Positions 39,159 through 48,762 of a stretch of 64,000 nucleotides of DNA are shown in pieces. The stretch is from Pseudonocardia oroxyli (GTDB lineage Bacteria; Actinomycetota; Actinomycetes; Mycobacteriales; Pseudonocardiaceae). Within the stretch, counting starts at the first letter, position 1; the number at the start of each line of letters is the position of its first letter. The position numbers were made by a program, and so were the translations under genes. The notes under the pieces were generated by a model. The model worked only from the letters and a program-made list of their open reading frames with translations, searched no databases and had not been told where the DNA came from. The DNA lies in the NCBI RefSeq assembly GCF_900102195.1, contig NZ_FNBE01000006.1:186001-250000 (forward strand), given 5' to 3'.

Positions 39159-42100
39159 TCAGGCGGAACGCGCCGTGGAGCCGTCCTCGACCTCCGCGTC
39201 GGCGACCGGTTCGAGCTCGCCGGCCCGCCACAGCGCGGCGTACCGCCCGTCCGCCGCGAGCAGCTCGGCGTGCGGCCCCTCCTCGACGACCCGACCCCGG
39301 TGCAACACGACGATCCGGTCCGCGGCGGCGGCCGTGGCGAGCCGGTGGGCCACCACGAACGCCGTGCGACGCGCGGTGAGCCGGTCCCCCGCGGCCAGCA
39401 CGGCCGCCTCGGTGGCCGGGTCCAGCGCGGCGGTGGCCTCGTCGAAGATCAGCACGTCCGGGTCGACGAGCTCGGCGCGGGCCAGGGCGACGAGCTGGCG
39501 CTGCCCGGCCGAGAGCCCCTGCCCGCGCTCGCCGACGGGCTGGCGGAACCCGTTCGGCAGGGTCCGGACCAGCTCCAACGCGCCGACCGCACGCGCCGCC
39601 GTCTCGATCTCCGCGGGCGCGGCGGAGGGCCGCCCGTAGGCGATGTTGGCCGCGACGTCCCCGGTGAACAGGTGCGGTTCCTGGGGCACGAACCCGAGCC
39701 GGCGCCGGTAGCCCTCCAAGGGATAGTCCCGCACGTCCACCCCGTCGACCAGCAACGACCCGGAGCCCACGTCGTAGAACCGGGCGAGCAGCTTGACCAG
39801 CGTGGACTTGCCCGCCCCTGTGGCCCCGACCAGGGCGACGGTCTCCCCCGGACGCACCGACAGCGACACGTCCGCCAGAGCGGGCTCCTCCACGCCGGGG
39901 TACTGGAACGTGACCTCCCGCAGCTCGACCGCGCCGCGCAGCCGCGCCGGCGCCGGGACGGTCGGGTCCTCGCGGATCGAGCTCGGCGTGCGGAGCAGGT
40001 CCGAGATGCGCAGCAGGCCGATCCGGGCCTGCTGGTAGCCGTCGAACACCTGGGACAGCTGCTGCACGGGCGCGAAGAACAGGCCCAGGTACAGCAGGAA
40101 CGCGGTCAGCACGCCGGGGGTCAGGTCGCCGCCCGCCACCCGGGCGGCCCCGACGCCGAGCACCGCGGCCTGCGCGATGTCGCTGAGGAAGGCGACGCCC
40201 GGGAAGTACGTGGCGATGTAGCCCTGCGCGCGGATGCGGGTGCGGCGGTAGGCGTCGCTGCGGGCGGTGAACGCCTCGGCGCTGCGCTCCTCGCGCACGA
40301 ACGCCTGCGCCACGCGGACGCCGGTGACGTTCTCCTGCATGTCCGCGTTGACGATGCTGACCCGTTCGCGGGCCTCGGCGTAGGCCCGCGAGGACTTGCG
40401 CCGGAAGACCACGGTCGCGGCCAGCAGGACCGGCAGCACCGCGAGCGCCACCAGGGCGAGCTCGGGGTCGGTGACCAGCAGCGCCACCGCCACGCCGCCG
40501 ACCGTCAGCAGGCTGACCACGGCCTGGGCGAGCCCGGTCTGCAGGAACGTCGACAGCGCGTCCACGTCCGTGGTCATCCGGGTCATGATCCGGCCGGACA
40601 GCTCGCGCTCGTAGTAGTCCAGCCCGAGCCGCTGCAGGTGCGCGTAGCTGCGGATGCGCAGCAGGTAGAGCAGGCTCTCCCCGGCGCGCGCGGTGACGAT
40701 CGTCTGGAACCCGACGACCAGGGCGTCCGCCAGCACGATGCCGACCCCGGCGAGGGTCGCGATCAGCAGCACCTGCGACACCCCGGCGGTGATCCCGCCG
40801 TCCACGGCGTAGCGGGCGACGGTCGGGAACGCGAGCGTGGCCAGCGCGTCGAGCGCGACGAGGACCATGCCCAGCGCGAGGGTCCACCGGACCGGCCGCA
40901 GCAGCGTGGCCAGGCGGAACGCGGGGTCCGGCGCCACCGGGTCGACGTCCCCGAGCTGCGGGGTGTCCCGGGCGGGCCGCAGCGCGGCGACGGCCGCGAG
41001 GAGCTCCGGCGTGGCCGCGATGCCGCCGACCATCCCGCCGGCGCCCGGGCCGGTGCGGCCCGACGGCGGTCCCCCCGGCCCGCCCGCCTGGGCGGCGGCG
41101 GTGCGCAGTGCCCGATCGGACTCGACGACGGCCGCGGATGCCCCGGACTCCGCGGACTCCTGCGGCCACAGCTCGGCGGTGACCCCGTCCGCGGGCACGG
41201 CGACGGCGGGCGCCGCCGCGGGCAGCGGATCCCCCGCGGGGCCCGCGCTCGGCGGCGCGACCGGCTCGCGGGTCCCCGCCGTGGCGAGCAGCTCGCGGAA
41301 CAGCGGACAGCGGCGCTGCAGCTCCGCCTCGGTCCCGACGTCCACGAGGCGGCCCCCGTCGAGCACCGCCACCCGGTCGGCGAGCGCGATGGTGGAGCGC
41401 CGGTGGGCGACGAGGATCGTGGTACGCCCCCGCACGAGCGTGTGCAGGGCCTCGTGGATCGCGGCCTCGGTGGCGGTGTCCACGGCCGAGGTCGCGTCGT
41501 CCAGGACGAGCACCCGCGGATCGGTCAGCAGGGCCCTGGCCAGGGCGATCCGCTGCCGCTGCCCGCCGGACAGGGTGAGCCCGCGCTCGCCGACCTCGGT
41601 CTCGTAGCCGGCGGGCAGGGCCTCGACGAACGACGCCACCTGAGCGGCCTCGGCGGCGGTGCGGATCTCCTCCTCGGTGGCGTCCGGCCTGCCGTAGGCG
41701 ATGTTGCCCCGGATGGTGTCGGAGAACAGGAACGCCTCCTCGAACACCACCCCCAGCTCGGAGCGCAGGTCGTGCAGCCGCAGCTCCCGCACGTCCACGC
41801 CGCCGATCCGCACGGCCCCGTCCCAGGGGTCGTAGAAGCGCGGGACGAGCTGCGCCGCGGTGGACTTGCCCGAGCCCGCGGTGCCGACGATCGCCAGGGT
41901 CTCCCCGGGCTCGGCGCGCACCGACACGCCGTCGAGCACCGGGCGGCCGGGCTCGTACCCGAACCGCACCCCGTCGAGCTCCACGGCGAGCGGGCCCTCC
42001 GGCAGGGCCCGGGGCGCGGCCGGGTCCCGCACCTCCGACTCCGCGTCCACCAGGTCGTACACCCGCTCGACGCCGGCCCGCGCGAGCTGCGCGGACACCA

Positions 42101-43001
42101 CCAGCGAGCCCACCAGGCGGGCGGGCCCCACGAGCTGGGCGACGTAGGTGGTGAACGCCAGGAACGTGCCCAGCGTGATCGACCCGGTCATCGCCATGTA
42201 CCCGCCCGCGCCGATCACCGCGACCTGCCCGAGCGTGGGCAGCGCGAGCAGCACCGGGTTGAGCCGGGCGGTCATCCGCGCGGCGCGCAGGCGCTCGCCG
42301 AACAGCCGCCGCGCCAGGCCCTCCAGCGTGGCGACCTCGCGGTTCTCCTGCCCGAAGCCCTTCACCACGCGCACGCCGGTGACGGTCTCCTCGACCTGCT
42401 GCGCCACGTCCGCCGCCCGCTGCTGGGCGGACCAGGTGGCGGGGAACAGCGACCGGCGGGTGCGGCTGGTGATGTACGCCGCGAGCGGCAGCATGACCAG
42501 CGAGATCACGGTGAGCAGCGGCGAGAGCCACAGCATCGCGGCCACGGAGGCGACGACCAGCGCGATCGTGCCCGCGGTCAGCGGGACCATCGACAGCAGG
42601 GACTGCACGAGCTGCAGGTCGGTGATGGCCCGGGAGGCGACCTGGCCGGTGCGCAACGCGTCCTGGCGCCGCCCGTCGAGCCGCTGCACGGCGGTGAAGA
42701 CCTGCCGCCGCAGGTCGTGCTGCACGTCCAGGGCCAGCCTGCCCGCGAGGTAGCGGCGCAGGAAGGACGCGCCGAACCGGATCACGGCGAGGCCGAGGAA
42801 CGCCCCGACGATCACGGTCAGGGTGTCGGTGACGCCCGCCACCGCGTCGTCCACCGCGGCGCGGGTGAGCAGCGGACCCAGCGCGTCGAGACTGACCCCC
42901 AGCACCGAGGCGACCAACGCGCCGATCGCCACGCCCCGGTGCGTCAGACACTCGCGGGCGAGGCGGCGGATCCAGGAGCGGGTGGGGGGAGCGTCGGGCA
43001 C
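39159..43001 (-). CDS. Fused ABC exporter (two membrane-ATPase halves in one chain)
   Basis: A 1280-residue full-length type IV ABC exporter, similar in layout to mycobacterial Rv0194. Half 1 has six membrane segments then an ATPase (Walker A GTAGSGKST, signature LSGGQRQRIALARAL). Half 2 repeats this after an Ala/Pro/Gly-rich linker (Walker A GATGAGKST, signature LSAGQRQ). After Walker B, half 1 reads VLVLDDATSAVD, with Asp replacing the catalytic Glu, while half 2 reads VLIFDEATAALD. One ATP site is therefore degenerate, as in heterodimeric exporters. Likely role is drug or lipid export. It is followed on the minus strand, after about 37 bases, by the hypothetical gene upstream of glmS. Confidence 0.92.
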   Translation of the reverse strand: MPDAPPTRSWIRRLARECLTHRGVAIGALVASVLGVSLDALGPLLTRAAVDDAVAGVTDTLTVIVGAFLGLAVIRFGASFLRRYLAGRLALDVQHDLRRQVFTAVQRLDGRRQDALRTGQVASRAITDLQLVQSLLSMVPLTAGTIALVVASVAAMLWLSPLLTVISLVMLPLAAYITSRTRRSLFPATWSAQQRAADVAQQVEETVTGVRVVKGFGQENREVATLEGLARRLFGERLRAARMTARLNPVLLALPTLGQVAVIGAGGYMAMTGSITLGTFLAFTTYVAQLVGPARLVGSLVVSAQLARAGVERVYDLVDAESEVRDPAAPRALPEGPLAVELDGVRFGYEPGRPVLDGVSVRAEPGETLAIVGTAGSGKSTAAQLVPRFYDPWDGAVRIGGVDVRELRLHDLRSELGVVFEEAFLFSDTIRGNIAYGRPDATEEEIRTAAEAAQVASFVEALPAGYETEVGERGLTLSGGQRQRIALARALLTDPRVLVLDDATSAVDTATEAAIHEALHTLVRGRTTILVAHRRSTIALADRVAVLDGGRLVDVGTEAELQRRCPLFRELLATAGTREPVAPPSAGPAGDPLPAAAPAVAVPADGVTAELWPQESAESGASAAVVESDRALRTAAAQAGGPGGPPSGRTGPGAGGMVGGIAATPELLAAVAALRPARDTPQLGDVDPVAPDPAFRLATLLRPVRWTLALGMVLVALDALATLAFPTVARYAVDGGITAGVSQVLLIATLAGVGIVLADALVVGFQTIVTARAGESLLYLLRIRSYAHLQRLGLDYYERELSGRIMTRMTTDVDALSTFLQTGLAQAVVSLLTVGGVAVALLVTDPELALVALAVLPVLLAATVVFRRKSSRAYAEARERVSIVNADMQENVTGVRVAQAFVREERSAEAFTARSDAYRRTRIRAQGYIATYFPGVAFLSDIAQAAVLGVGAARVAGGDLTPGVLTAFLLYLGLFFAPVQQLSQVFDGYQQARIGLLRISDLLRTPSSIREDPTVPAPARLRGAVELREVTFQYPGVEEPALADVSLSVRPGETVALVGATGAGKSTLVKLLARFYDVGSGSLLVDGVDVRDYPLEGYRRRLGFVPQEPHLFTGDVAANIAYGRPSAAPAEIETAARAVGALELVRTLPNGFRQPVGERGQGLSAGQRQLVALARAELVDPDVLIFDEATAALDPATEAAVLAAGDRLTARRTAFVVAHRLATAAAADRIVVLHRGRVVEEGPHAELLAADGRYAALWRAGELEPVADAEVEDGSTARSA

Positions 43002-43061
43002 CGACCCAACGTACGCCCGGGCACCGACGGGTTTGAGCGACCGGCCACGGCCGGGACCACC

Positions 43062-43292
43062 GGCTGGTTCACGATGCTGACGCTGACCACGGCCGCCGTC
43101 GGCCTGCCGCCCGCCGTGATCGCGGCCGGGATCGCCGTCGTCATCGGCATCGACCCGATCCTGGACATGATGCGCACGGCGACGAACGTCGCGGGCCAGA
43201 TCACCGTCCCGGTGCTGGTCGCCGCGCAGGAGGACCTGCCGGACCGGGAGCCGCAGCAGGAGCCGACCGCCCCGGAGCCCGTCGCTAGGTGA
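43062..43292 (+). pseudogene. C-terminal relic of a dicarboxylate/amino acid:cation symporter (DAACS)
   Basis: The plus-strand frame here reads FTMLTLTTAAVGLPPAVIAA, then IGIDPILDMMRTATNVAGQI, followed by an acidic tail and a stop. IDxxLDMxRTxxNVxGD is the closing signature of DctA/GltP-type sodium or proton symporters. The preceding roughly 350 residues are missing: upstream DNA is the exporter gene on the other strand. The piece has no plausible ribosome binding site and is interpreted as the remnant of a deletion. Its end overlaps the next ABC permease gene by eight bases. Confidence 0.7.
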
Positions 43293-44118
43293 TGTCCCGC
43301 CGGTCCCCGACGACCCAGGCCAGCGCCATCCCCGCGCCCGCCCAGACCAGCAGGACGAGGAGCGCGCCCCAGCCCGGCGGCGGCCCGGAGACGCCCGCCA
43401 GGCCCTCCACCAGCGACGTGCCGAAGCGGCCGCCGAGCTCGTGGGCGGGCAGGTCGTAGAGGGCGATGTCGGTGGCGTTGCCCGGCAGGAAGGACGAGAG
43501 CCGGGCGACGGCGCCGGGGGCGCGATCGTCGTCCGCGCCGGAGCGCAGCACCAGCGCGATCAGGTTCTCGGCGACCAGCAGGTACACCAGCAGCGAGACG
43601 ACGGCGCCCGCCTGGTTGGTCACCAGCGTGCCGACCGCGACGCCGAGTGCCCCCCACACGGCGCACACGGCGATCCCGAACGCGATCACCCCGAGCAGCA
43701 GTCCGACCGGGGGCAGCCGGGCCGCGCCCTGGCCGAGCAGCCCGGCGAACAGCCCGAGCACCCCCGCGAGGAGCGCGTACCCGGCCCCGACCCCCGCGGC
43801 CACCGCCGCCTTGGCCAGCAGCACGGGATGCCGCCCGCCGGTGAGGTAGGTGGTGCTGACGGTCCGGTGCCGGAACTCCGCGGTCGCCGACACCGCGCCG
43901 TACACCGCGGCGAACACACTCGTCAGGGACAGGGAGTAGGCGAGCGAGGCGAGGAGCACGCCGGGGAGCCCCTCGTCGAGGCCGCTCCCGACGGCCGCCC
44001 CGAACACCCCGCCGAAGATGTTGATCATGATGGCCAGCGCCGCCACGGGCAGCGCGAGGGTCCACCAGGACCGGACGGTCAGCGCCTTGAGCGCCTCCGA
44101 GCGCAGCACCGGCGTCAT
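43285..44118 (-). CDS. ABC-2-type permease
   Basis: A 277-residue membrane protein with six predicted segments. The opening VLRSEALKALTVRSWWTLAL and EFRHRTVSTTYLTGGRHPVLLAKA are typical of ABC-2 permeases of the Nod/CcmA class in actinobacteria. It partners the ATPase whose gene overlaps by four bases (ATGA). Possible roles are drug or peptide resistance, or lipid export; nothing in the sequence fixes this. Confidence 0.85.
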   Translation of the reverse strand: MTPVLRSEALKALTVRSWWTLALPVAALAIMINIFGGVFGAAVGSGLDEGLPGVLLASLAYSLSLTSVFAAVYGAVSATAEFRHRTVSTTYLTGGRHPVLLAKAAVAAGVGAGYALLAGVLGLFAGLLGQGAARLPPVGLLLGVIAFGIAVCAVWGALGVAVGTLVTNQAGAVVSLLVYLLVAENLIALVLRSGADDDRAPGAVARLSSFLPGNATDIALYDLPAHELGGRFGTSLVEGLAGVSGPPPGWGALLVLLVWAGAGMALAWVVGDRRDIT

Positions 44119-45014
44119 GCCACACCCCCCGTGAGCCGCAGGAACATCTGCTCCAGATCGCCCCGTTCCTCGACCAGCCCGTACAGCGCGACCCCCGCGG
44201 CCAGCGCGGTGTCCCCGACGAGCACGGCGTCGGCGGCCACGGCCAGCTCGCCGTCCGCGAGGTGGTCGATCTCCAGCACCCCGCGGGCGGCGAGCGCTTC
44301 GGCGAGGCGGGCCGGGTCGGCACACCGCACCCGGACGGCGGCGCGGCCGCGGACGCCGTCGAGCCCGCCCTGGTAGACGCAGGAGCCGCCGTCGACCACC
44401 ACGAGCCGGTCGACGGTCTGGCCGATCTCGGCGAGCTGGTGGCTGGAGACGAGCACGGTCCGCCCCGAGCGCGCGAAGCCGCGCAGGAACGTCCGCAGCC
44501 AGGCGATGCCCTGGGGGTCCAGGCCGTTGCCCGGCTCGTCGAGCACCAGGATCCGCGGGTCGCCGAGCAGCGCGGTCGCCAGCGCGAGCCGCTGGTTCAT
44601 GCCGAGCGAGAACCCGCCCGCGAGGCGGTCCGCGGCGTCGGCGAGCCCGACGAGCTCCAGCACCTGCGCGACCCGCTCGTCGCTCACCCCGACCGCCGCC
44701 GCGACGGCCTCCAGGTGGCGGCGCGCGGTGCGGCCCGGGTGCACGCCCTGGGCCTCGAGCACCGCGCCGACGACGCGGCCCGGCTGCGCCAGCTGCGCGT
44801 ACGGGACCCCCTCGACCAGCGCCGACCCGGTGGTCGGCCGCACCAGCCCGAGGATCGCCCGCAGCGTGGTCGTCTTGCCCGAGCCGTTCGGCCCCAGGAA
44901 CCCGGTGACCGCCCCGGGCTCGACGGTGAAGCTGAGCCCCCGCACGGCCGCGACCGCCCCGAAGGTCTTGCCGAGCCCGTCGACCCGGATCCGCCCGCTG
45001 CCGTCCGGCTGCAC
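44115..45014 (-). CDS. ABC transporter ATP-binding protein (ABC-2 exporter type)
   Basis: A 299-residue ATPase with Walker A FLGPNGSGKTTTLR, signature FSLGMNQRLALATALLG, Walker B ILVLDEPGNGLDP and the switch histidine in LVSSHQLAE. The C-terminal 80 residues form the accessory region of CcmA-type subunits. GTG 45014 was chosen because GAGGGA lies at proper distance; GTG 45020 is close by. It is divergent from the acyl-CoA ligase and forms a two-gene operon with the permease. Confidence 0.9.
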   Translation of the reverse strand: MQPDGSGRIRVDGLGKTFGAVAAVRGLSFTVEPGAVTGFLGPNGSGKTTTLRAILGLVRPTTGSALVEGVPYAQLAQPGRVVGAVLEAQGVHPGRTARRHLEAVAAAVGVSDERVAQVLELVGLADAADRLAGGFSLGMNQRLALATALLGDPRILVLDEPGNGLDPQGIAWLRTFLRGFARSGRTVLVSSHQLAEIGQTVDRLVVVDGGSCVYQGGLDGVRGRAAVRVRCADPARLAEALAARGVLEIDHLADGELAVAADAVLVGDTALAAGVALYGLVEERGDLEQMFLRLTGGVA

Positions 45015-45155
45015 ACCCACTCCCTCGTTCGCGTGCGCCCCATCGTGCCTCCCCCGCCTGCGGCGCCGGGTGCGGGGGCGTGCTCGGTTCGGCCCTTCTG
45101 TCCGGTCCGGAACCCGAATAGTGTGGTCGCGATCACCTCGACGAGGAGGCTCCGC

Positions 45156-46712
45156 ATGACCCTGTCCCCCGAACGCCCCGTCGTCTCCGACATCCCCGGT
45201 CTGCTCGATCGCTGGGCCGCGGAGCGGCCCGAGGCCGAGGCCCTGCGGTTCGGCGAGGTGCGCCGCACCTGGGCCGAGCTCGACGAGCGGGTCCGGCGGC
45301 TCGCCGCGGCGCTGCGGGCCGAGGGGATCGGGCCGGGCGACCGGGTCGCGGTGCTGGACCTGAACCACCCGTCGTGTCTGGAGATGACGCTGGCGTGCGC
45401 GCGGATCGGGGCCGCCAACGCCATCGTCAACTTCCGGCTGGCGCCGCCGGAGATCGTCTACGTGATCAACGACGCGGGCGCGTCGCTCCTGCTCGTCGGG
45501 CCGGAGTTCGCGGCCGCGGCGGCCGCGATCGGCGACCGGATCCCGAGCGTGCGCCGCACCGTCGGGACGGACGAGTACGAGGCCTGGCTCGCCGCGCACG
45601 AGCCGGAGCCGGGCCCCGCCCAGGTGGATCCCGCGGACTGCTTCGTGCAGCTCTACACGTCCGGGACCACGGGTTTCCCGAAGGGCGTCCTGCTGACCCA
45701 CCGCGCGATGCTGGCGCACTCGGACAACGTGGGGCACAGCTTCGAGGTCGACCCGACCGCCGTCGTGCAGGTGGCGATGCCGCTGTTCCACGTCGGCGGC
45801 ACGTCCTACGCCCTGCTCGCGATCGCGCACGGCGCCCGGATCGTGATGCTGCGGATCCCGGACCCGGCGGCGGTCGTCGCCCAGCTGGAGCAGGAGCGGA
45901 TCACGCACACGTTCCTGGTCCCGGCGCTGCTCGCGGGCGTCGCGCAGGTGCCCGGGGTGGCCGAGCGGGACCTGTCGGCGATCCGCACGCTGTCCTACGG
46001 CGCCTCGCCGATGCCGCTGCCGGTCCTGCGTGCCTGCCTGCCGCTGTTCCCGGGCCGGATGCACCAGGTCTACGGCATGACCGAGGCCTGCGGCGTGGTG
46101 TCGGCGCTCGGCCCGGCGGACCACGAGGACCCGTCGGTCGCCCACCGCCTGATCAGCGCGGGCACGCCGATCCACGGCTGCGAGATCGAGGTCCGGGACC
46201 CGGCGACCGGGGACCCGGTGCCGACCGGCGAGCCCGGCGAGATCTGGGTGCGGTCCGCGCAGCTGATGGCCGGGTACTGGACGCAGCCGGAGGCCTCGGC
46301 GGCGGCCGTCACCCCCGACGGCTGGCTGCGCTCCGGGGACGGCGGCCACCTCGACGCGGACGGCTACGTGTACGTGACCGACCGGGTCAAGGACATGATC
46401 GTCAGCGGCGGGGAGAACGTGTACCCGGCCGAGATCGAACGGGTACTGGCCGAGTACCCGGGCATCACGGACGTCGCGGTGATCGGGGTGCCGGACGAGC
46501 GGTGGGGCGAGGTGCCCCGCGCGGTCGTCGTGGCACCCGGCGGCCTCGACGAGGCGGCCGTGCTCGCCCACTGCCGCGCGCACCTGGCCGCATTCAAGTG
46601 CCCGAAGGGGATCAACGTCGTGGACGAGCTGCCGCGCAACCCGACCGGCAAGATCCTCAAGAAGGACCTCCGCGCCCCGTACTGGGCCGGCCGCGAACGC
46701 CGCACGGTCTGA
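45156..46712 (+). CDS. Acyl-CoA synthetase (class I AMP-forming)
   Basis: A 518-residue ANL-superfamily ligase. The AMP-binding P-loop is LYTSGTTGFPKGVLLTH, followed by YGMTEACGVVS (A5), WLRSGDGGHLDADGYVYV (A7) and the C-terminal catalytic lysine in LPRNPTGKILKKDLR. Substrate is a medium/long-chain or aromatic acid; the family is too broad to say. ATG 45156 follows GAGGAGG. The LLM oxidoreductase begins 48 bases downstream, so both may belong to one catabolic unit. Confidence 0.9.
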   Translation: MTLSPERPVVSDIPGLLDRWAAERPEAEALRFGEVRRTWAELDERVRRLAAALRAEGIGPGDRVAVLDLNHPSCLEMTLACARIGAANAIVNFRLAPPEIVYVINDAGASLLLVGPEFAAAAAAIGDRIPSVRRTVGTDEYEAWLAAHEPEPGPAQVDPADCFVQLYTSGTTGFPKGVLLTHRAMLAHSDNVGHSFEVDPTAVVQVAMPLFHVGGTSYALLAIAHGARIVMLRIPDPAAVVAQLEQERITHTFLVPALLAGVAQVPGVAERDLSAIRTLSYGASPMPLPVLRACLPLFPGRMHQVYGMTEACGVVSALGPADHEDPSVAHRLISAGTPIHGCEIEVRDPATGDPVPTGEPGEIWVRSAQLMAGYWTQPEASAAAVTPDGWLRSGDGGHLDADGYVYVTDRVKDMIVSGGENVYPAEIERVLAEYPGITDVAVIGVPDERWGEVPRAVVVAPGGLDEAAVLAHCRAHLAAFKCPKGINVVDELPRNPTGKILKKDLRAPYWAGRERRTV

Positions 46713-46760
46713 CCGAACGGGGCCTGTGCCTGCGCGGAACGATCTGACAGTCTCACTGTC

Positions 46761-47789
46761 ATGAAGCTCTCGACACAGCTGCCGTACTCCGACGACCCGG
46801 TCGGCGGGGCCGAGCGGATCGTCGAGCTGGAGAAGGCGGGCCTCGACGTCGTCTGGGTCGCCGAAGCCTACAGCTACGACGCCGTCTCGGTGATGGGGTA
46901 CCTCGCCGCCCGCACCGAGCGGGTCGAGATCGGCTCGGGGATCCTGCCGATCTACTCCCGCACCCCCACCCTGACGGCGATGACGGCGGCGGGGTTGGAC
47001 GCCCTGACGAACGGCCGGGCCATCCTGGGCATCGGCACCTCCGGCCCGCAGGTGATCGAGGGCTTCCACGGCGTGCCGTTCGACAAGCCCGTGGCCCGCA
47101 CCCGCGAGGTGATCGAGATCTGCAGGCAGGTGTGGCGGCGGGAGAAGATCGACCACCACGGGATCTACGACATCCCGCTCTCCGGCGGCACCGGGCTGGG
47201 CAAGCCGCTCAAGCTCGTCAACCACCCGAAGCGCAGCGACATCCCGATCTGGGTCGCGGCCCTCGGCGACAAGAACCTCGAGATGACCGCCGAGCTGGCC
47301 CAGGGGTGGCTGCCGCACGCCGTCGTCCCGGAGCGGATCCAGCAGGCCTTCGGCGGCCCGCTCGCGGCGGGCCTGGCCAAGCGGGACCCCGCGCTGGGGC
47401 CGCTGCAGATCGCGGGCGGCGGGTTCCTCGCCCTCGAGCCGGAGATGTTCGAGCACGCCCGCAACGCCGCCCGGTCGATGTTCGCGCTCTACGTCGGCGG
47501 CATGGGCGCGCGCGGCAAGAACTTCTACAACACCGTCATGCAGCGGCAGGGCTGGCCGGACGAGGCGAAGCTCGTGCAGGACCTCTACCTCGACGGGCGC
47601 AAGGAGGAGGCCGCCGCCGCGCTGCCCCAGGAGTTCATCGACTCCGTGACGCTGGTCGGCGAACCCGGGTTCGTGAAGGAGCGGATCGCCGCGCTGCACG
47701 AGGCGGGCGTCACGCACCTGCAGGTCACTCCGGTCACCGCGGACGCCCCGAAGGTCTTGTCGCAGGTCAAGGAGTGGCTCCCGGCGTGA
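46761..47789 (+). CDS. LLM-class oxidoreductase, probably F420-dependent
   Basis: A 342-residue luciferase-like TIM-barrel enzyme. KAGLDVVWVAEAYSYDAVSVMGYLAA, IGSGILPIYSRTPTLTAM and RAILGIGTSGPQVIEGFHG are typical of actinobacterial F420-dependent members. Family reactions include oxidations or reductions of acyl-CoA-derived and xenobiotic substrates. It follows the acyl-CoA ligase, and a shared pathway is plausible. Confidence 0.88.
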   Translation: MKLSTQLPYSDDPVGGAERIVELEKAGLDVVWVAEAYSYDAVSVMGYLAARTERVEIGSGILPIYSRTPTLTAMTAAGLDALTNGRAILGIGTSGPQVIEGFHGVPFDKPVARTREVIEICRQVWRREKIDHHGIYDIPLSGGTGLGKPLKLVNHPKRSDIPIWVAALGDKNLEMTAELAQGWLPHAVVPERIQQAFGGPLAAGLAKRDPALGPLQIAGGGFLALEPEMFEHARNAARSMFALYVGGMGARGKNFYNTVMQRQGWPDEAKLVQDLYLDGRKEEAAAALPQEFIDSVTLVGEPGFVKERIAALHEAGVTHLQVTPVTADAPKVLSQVKEWLPA

Positions 47790-47811
47790 CCCGGGGGGTC
47801 GGTCACGGCGC

Positions 47812-48633
47812 GTGAGGAGCCCGTTCCACAATGGGGTGGTGCCGGATCTGCCCGTACGTACCTCGGACGAGCCGCTCGCCGCGGACGCCTACCGGTACAT
47901 CGCGACGCACGCGTGGTGGATGGGGACCTTCTGGGACGACGCCGCGGACGACCCGTCGTGCTACGTCCACCTCTCCGAGCACCTGCTCCAGCAGTGGACC
48001 CCGGCGATGCAGGAGTCCGACTGGCTCCTCGACCGGGTCCTCACCGGCCGCGTGCAGTGGCTGGCGGGGTCCGGTGAGGCCGCCGTCGCCGCCGGGTTCA
48101 CCCTGACCGACCACTGGCCCGTCGGCCGCTTCCGGGCGCCGTTCGGCGACTTCTACGCGGAGCTGAACGAGCTCGAGCCGCGGCGGCCCGCGGGCGGCTG
48201 GGCGAACCCGACGCCGGAGTTCGTCGCCCTGCTCCCCCGCGATCCGCGCGCCCTGCGCGCCCGGCTCGAGGAGGACTCCCCGCCCGGGCGCAGCTACAGC
48301 GGCCCCTTCCGCAGCGCCGTCGACGCGCTGCGCACGTGCATGCTGCCCGCCGACCTGCGCGGCGCGCTGTACGCGGCCCTGCTCGAGCTGCCGGACGTCA
48401 CGCTCGTCGACGAGGTCAAGGACCTCGACGGCAACCTCTGCCAGGCCCTCGTGCACGACGCCGGGCCGACCCGCACCGAGCTCCTCGTCGACCCCGTCGA
48501 CGGCCAGTACGCCGGGGAGCGGGACGTGCTGCGCCGGAGCTCGCCGTGCGGATTGGCGGCGGGAACCATGATCGCCGAAACGTCGGTCCGCACGTCCGTG
48601 GTCGGCTTGATCGGTTCACCGCCCGGGTTCTAG
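47812..48633 (+). CDS. Hypothetical protein, CU044_5270-like C-terminal half
   Basis: A 273-residue soluble protein. The C-terminal half (LPADLRGALYAALLELPDVTLVDEVKDLDG, then TELLVDPVDGQYAGERDVL) resembles the CU044_5270-type domain found with actinobacterial anti-sigma-like proteins. The N-terminal membrane part of those proteins is missing here and is replaced by a short segment with YIATHAWWMGTFWDDAAD. No ribosome binding site is convincing: GTG 47812, 47836 and 47839 are all possible. The function is unknown. Confidence 0.6.
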   Translation: MRSPFHNGVVPDLPVRTSDEPLAADAYRYIATHAWWMGTFWDDAADDPSCYVHLSEHLLQQWTPAMQESDWLLDRVLTGRVQWLAGSGEAAVAAGFTLTDHWPVGRFRAPFGDFYAELNELEPRRPAGGWANPTPEFVALLPRDPRALRARLEEDSPPGRSYSGPFRSAVDALRTCMLPADLRGALYAALLELPDVTLVDEVKDLDGNLCQALVHDAGPTRTELLVDPVDGQYAGERDVLRRSSPCGLAAGTMIAETSVRTSVVGLIGSPPGF

Positions 48634-48762
48634 CCCGCGCAACGAAACGGACACGTGATACGCGACGAACACCGTGGGTACGCCCGATTGAAGAGGACTA
48701 CCCTGGGAACCCGGTCATCGGCGATCGAGAAGCGTCAGGCGAACCAAGGCGGTTGAGAGCGA

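Noticed and set aside
38934-43292. Very long plus-strand reading frame over the ABC exporter
   Set aside because: It is the antisense shadow of the exporter gene: Arg/His/Gly/Asp-rich translation with no domains. Only its last 75 residues or so, beyond the exporter, are meaningful (transporter relic).
45037-47831. Long minus-strand frame continuing upstream of the ABC ATPase start
   Set aside because: It runs antisense to the acyl-CoA ligase and LLM genes and has no family motifs; the real ATPase begins near 45014.
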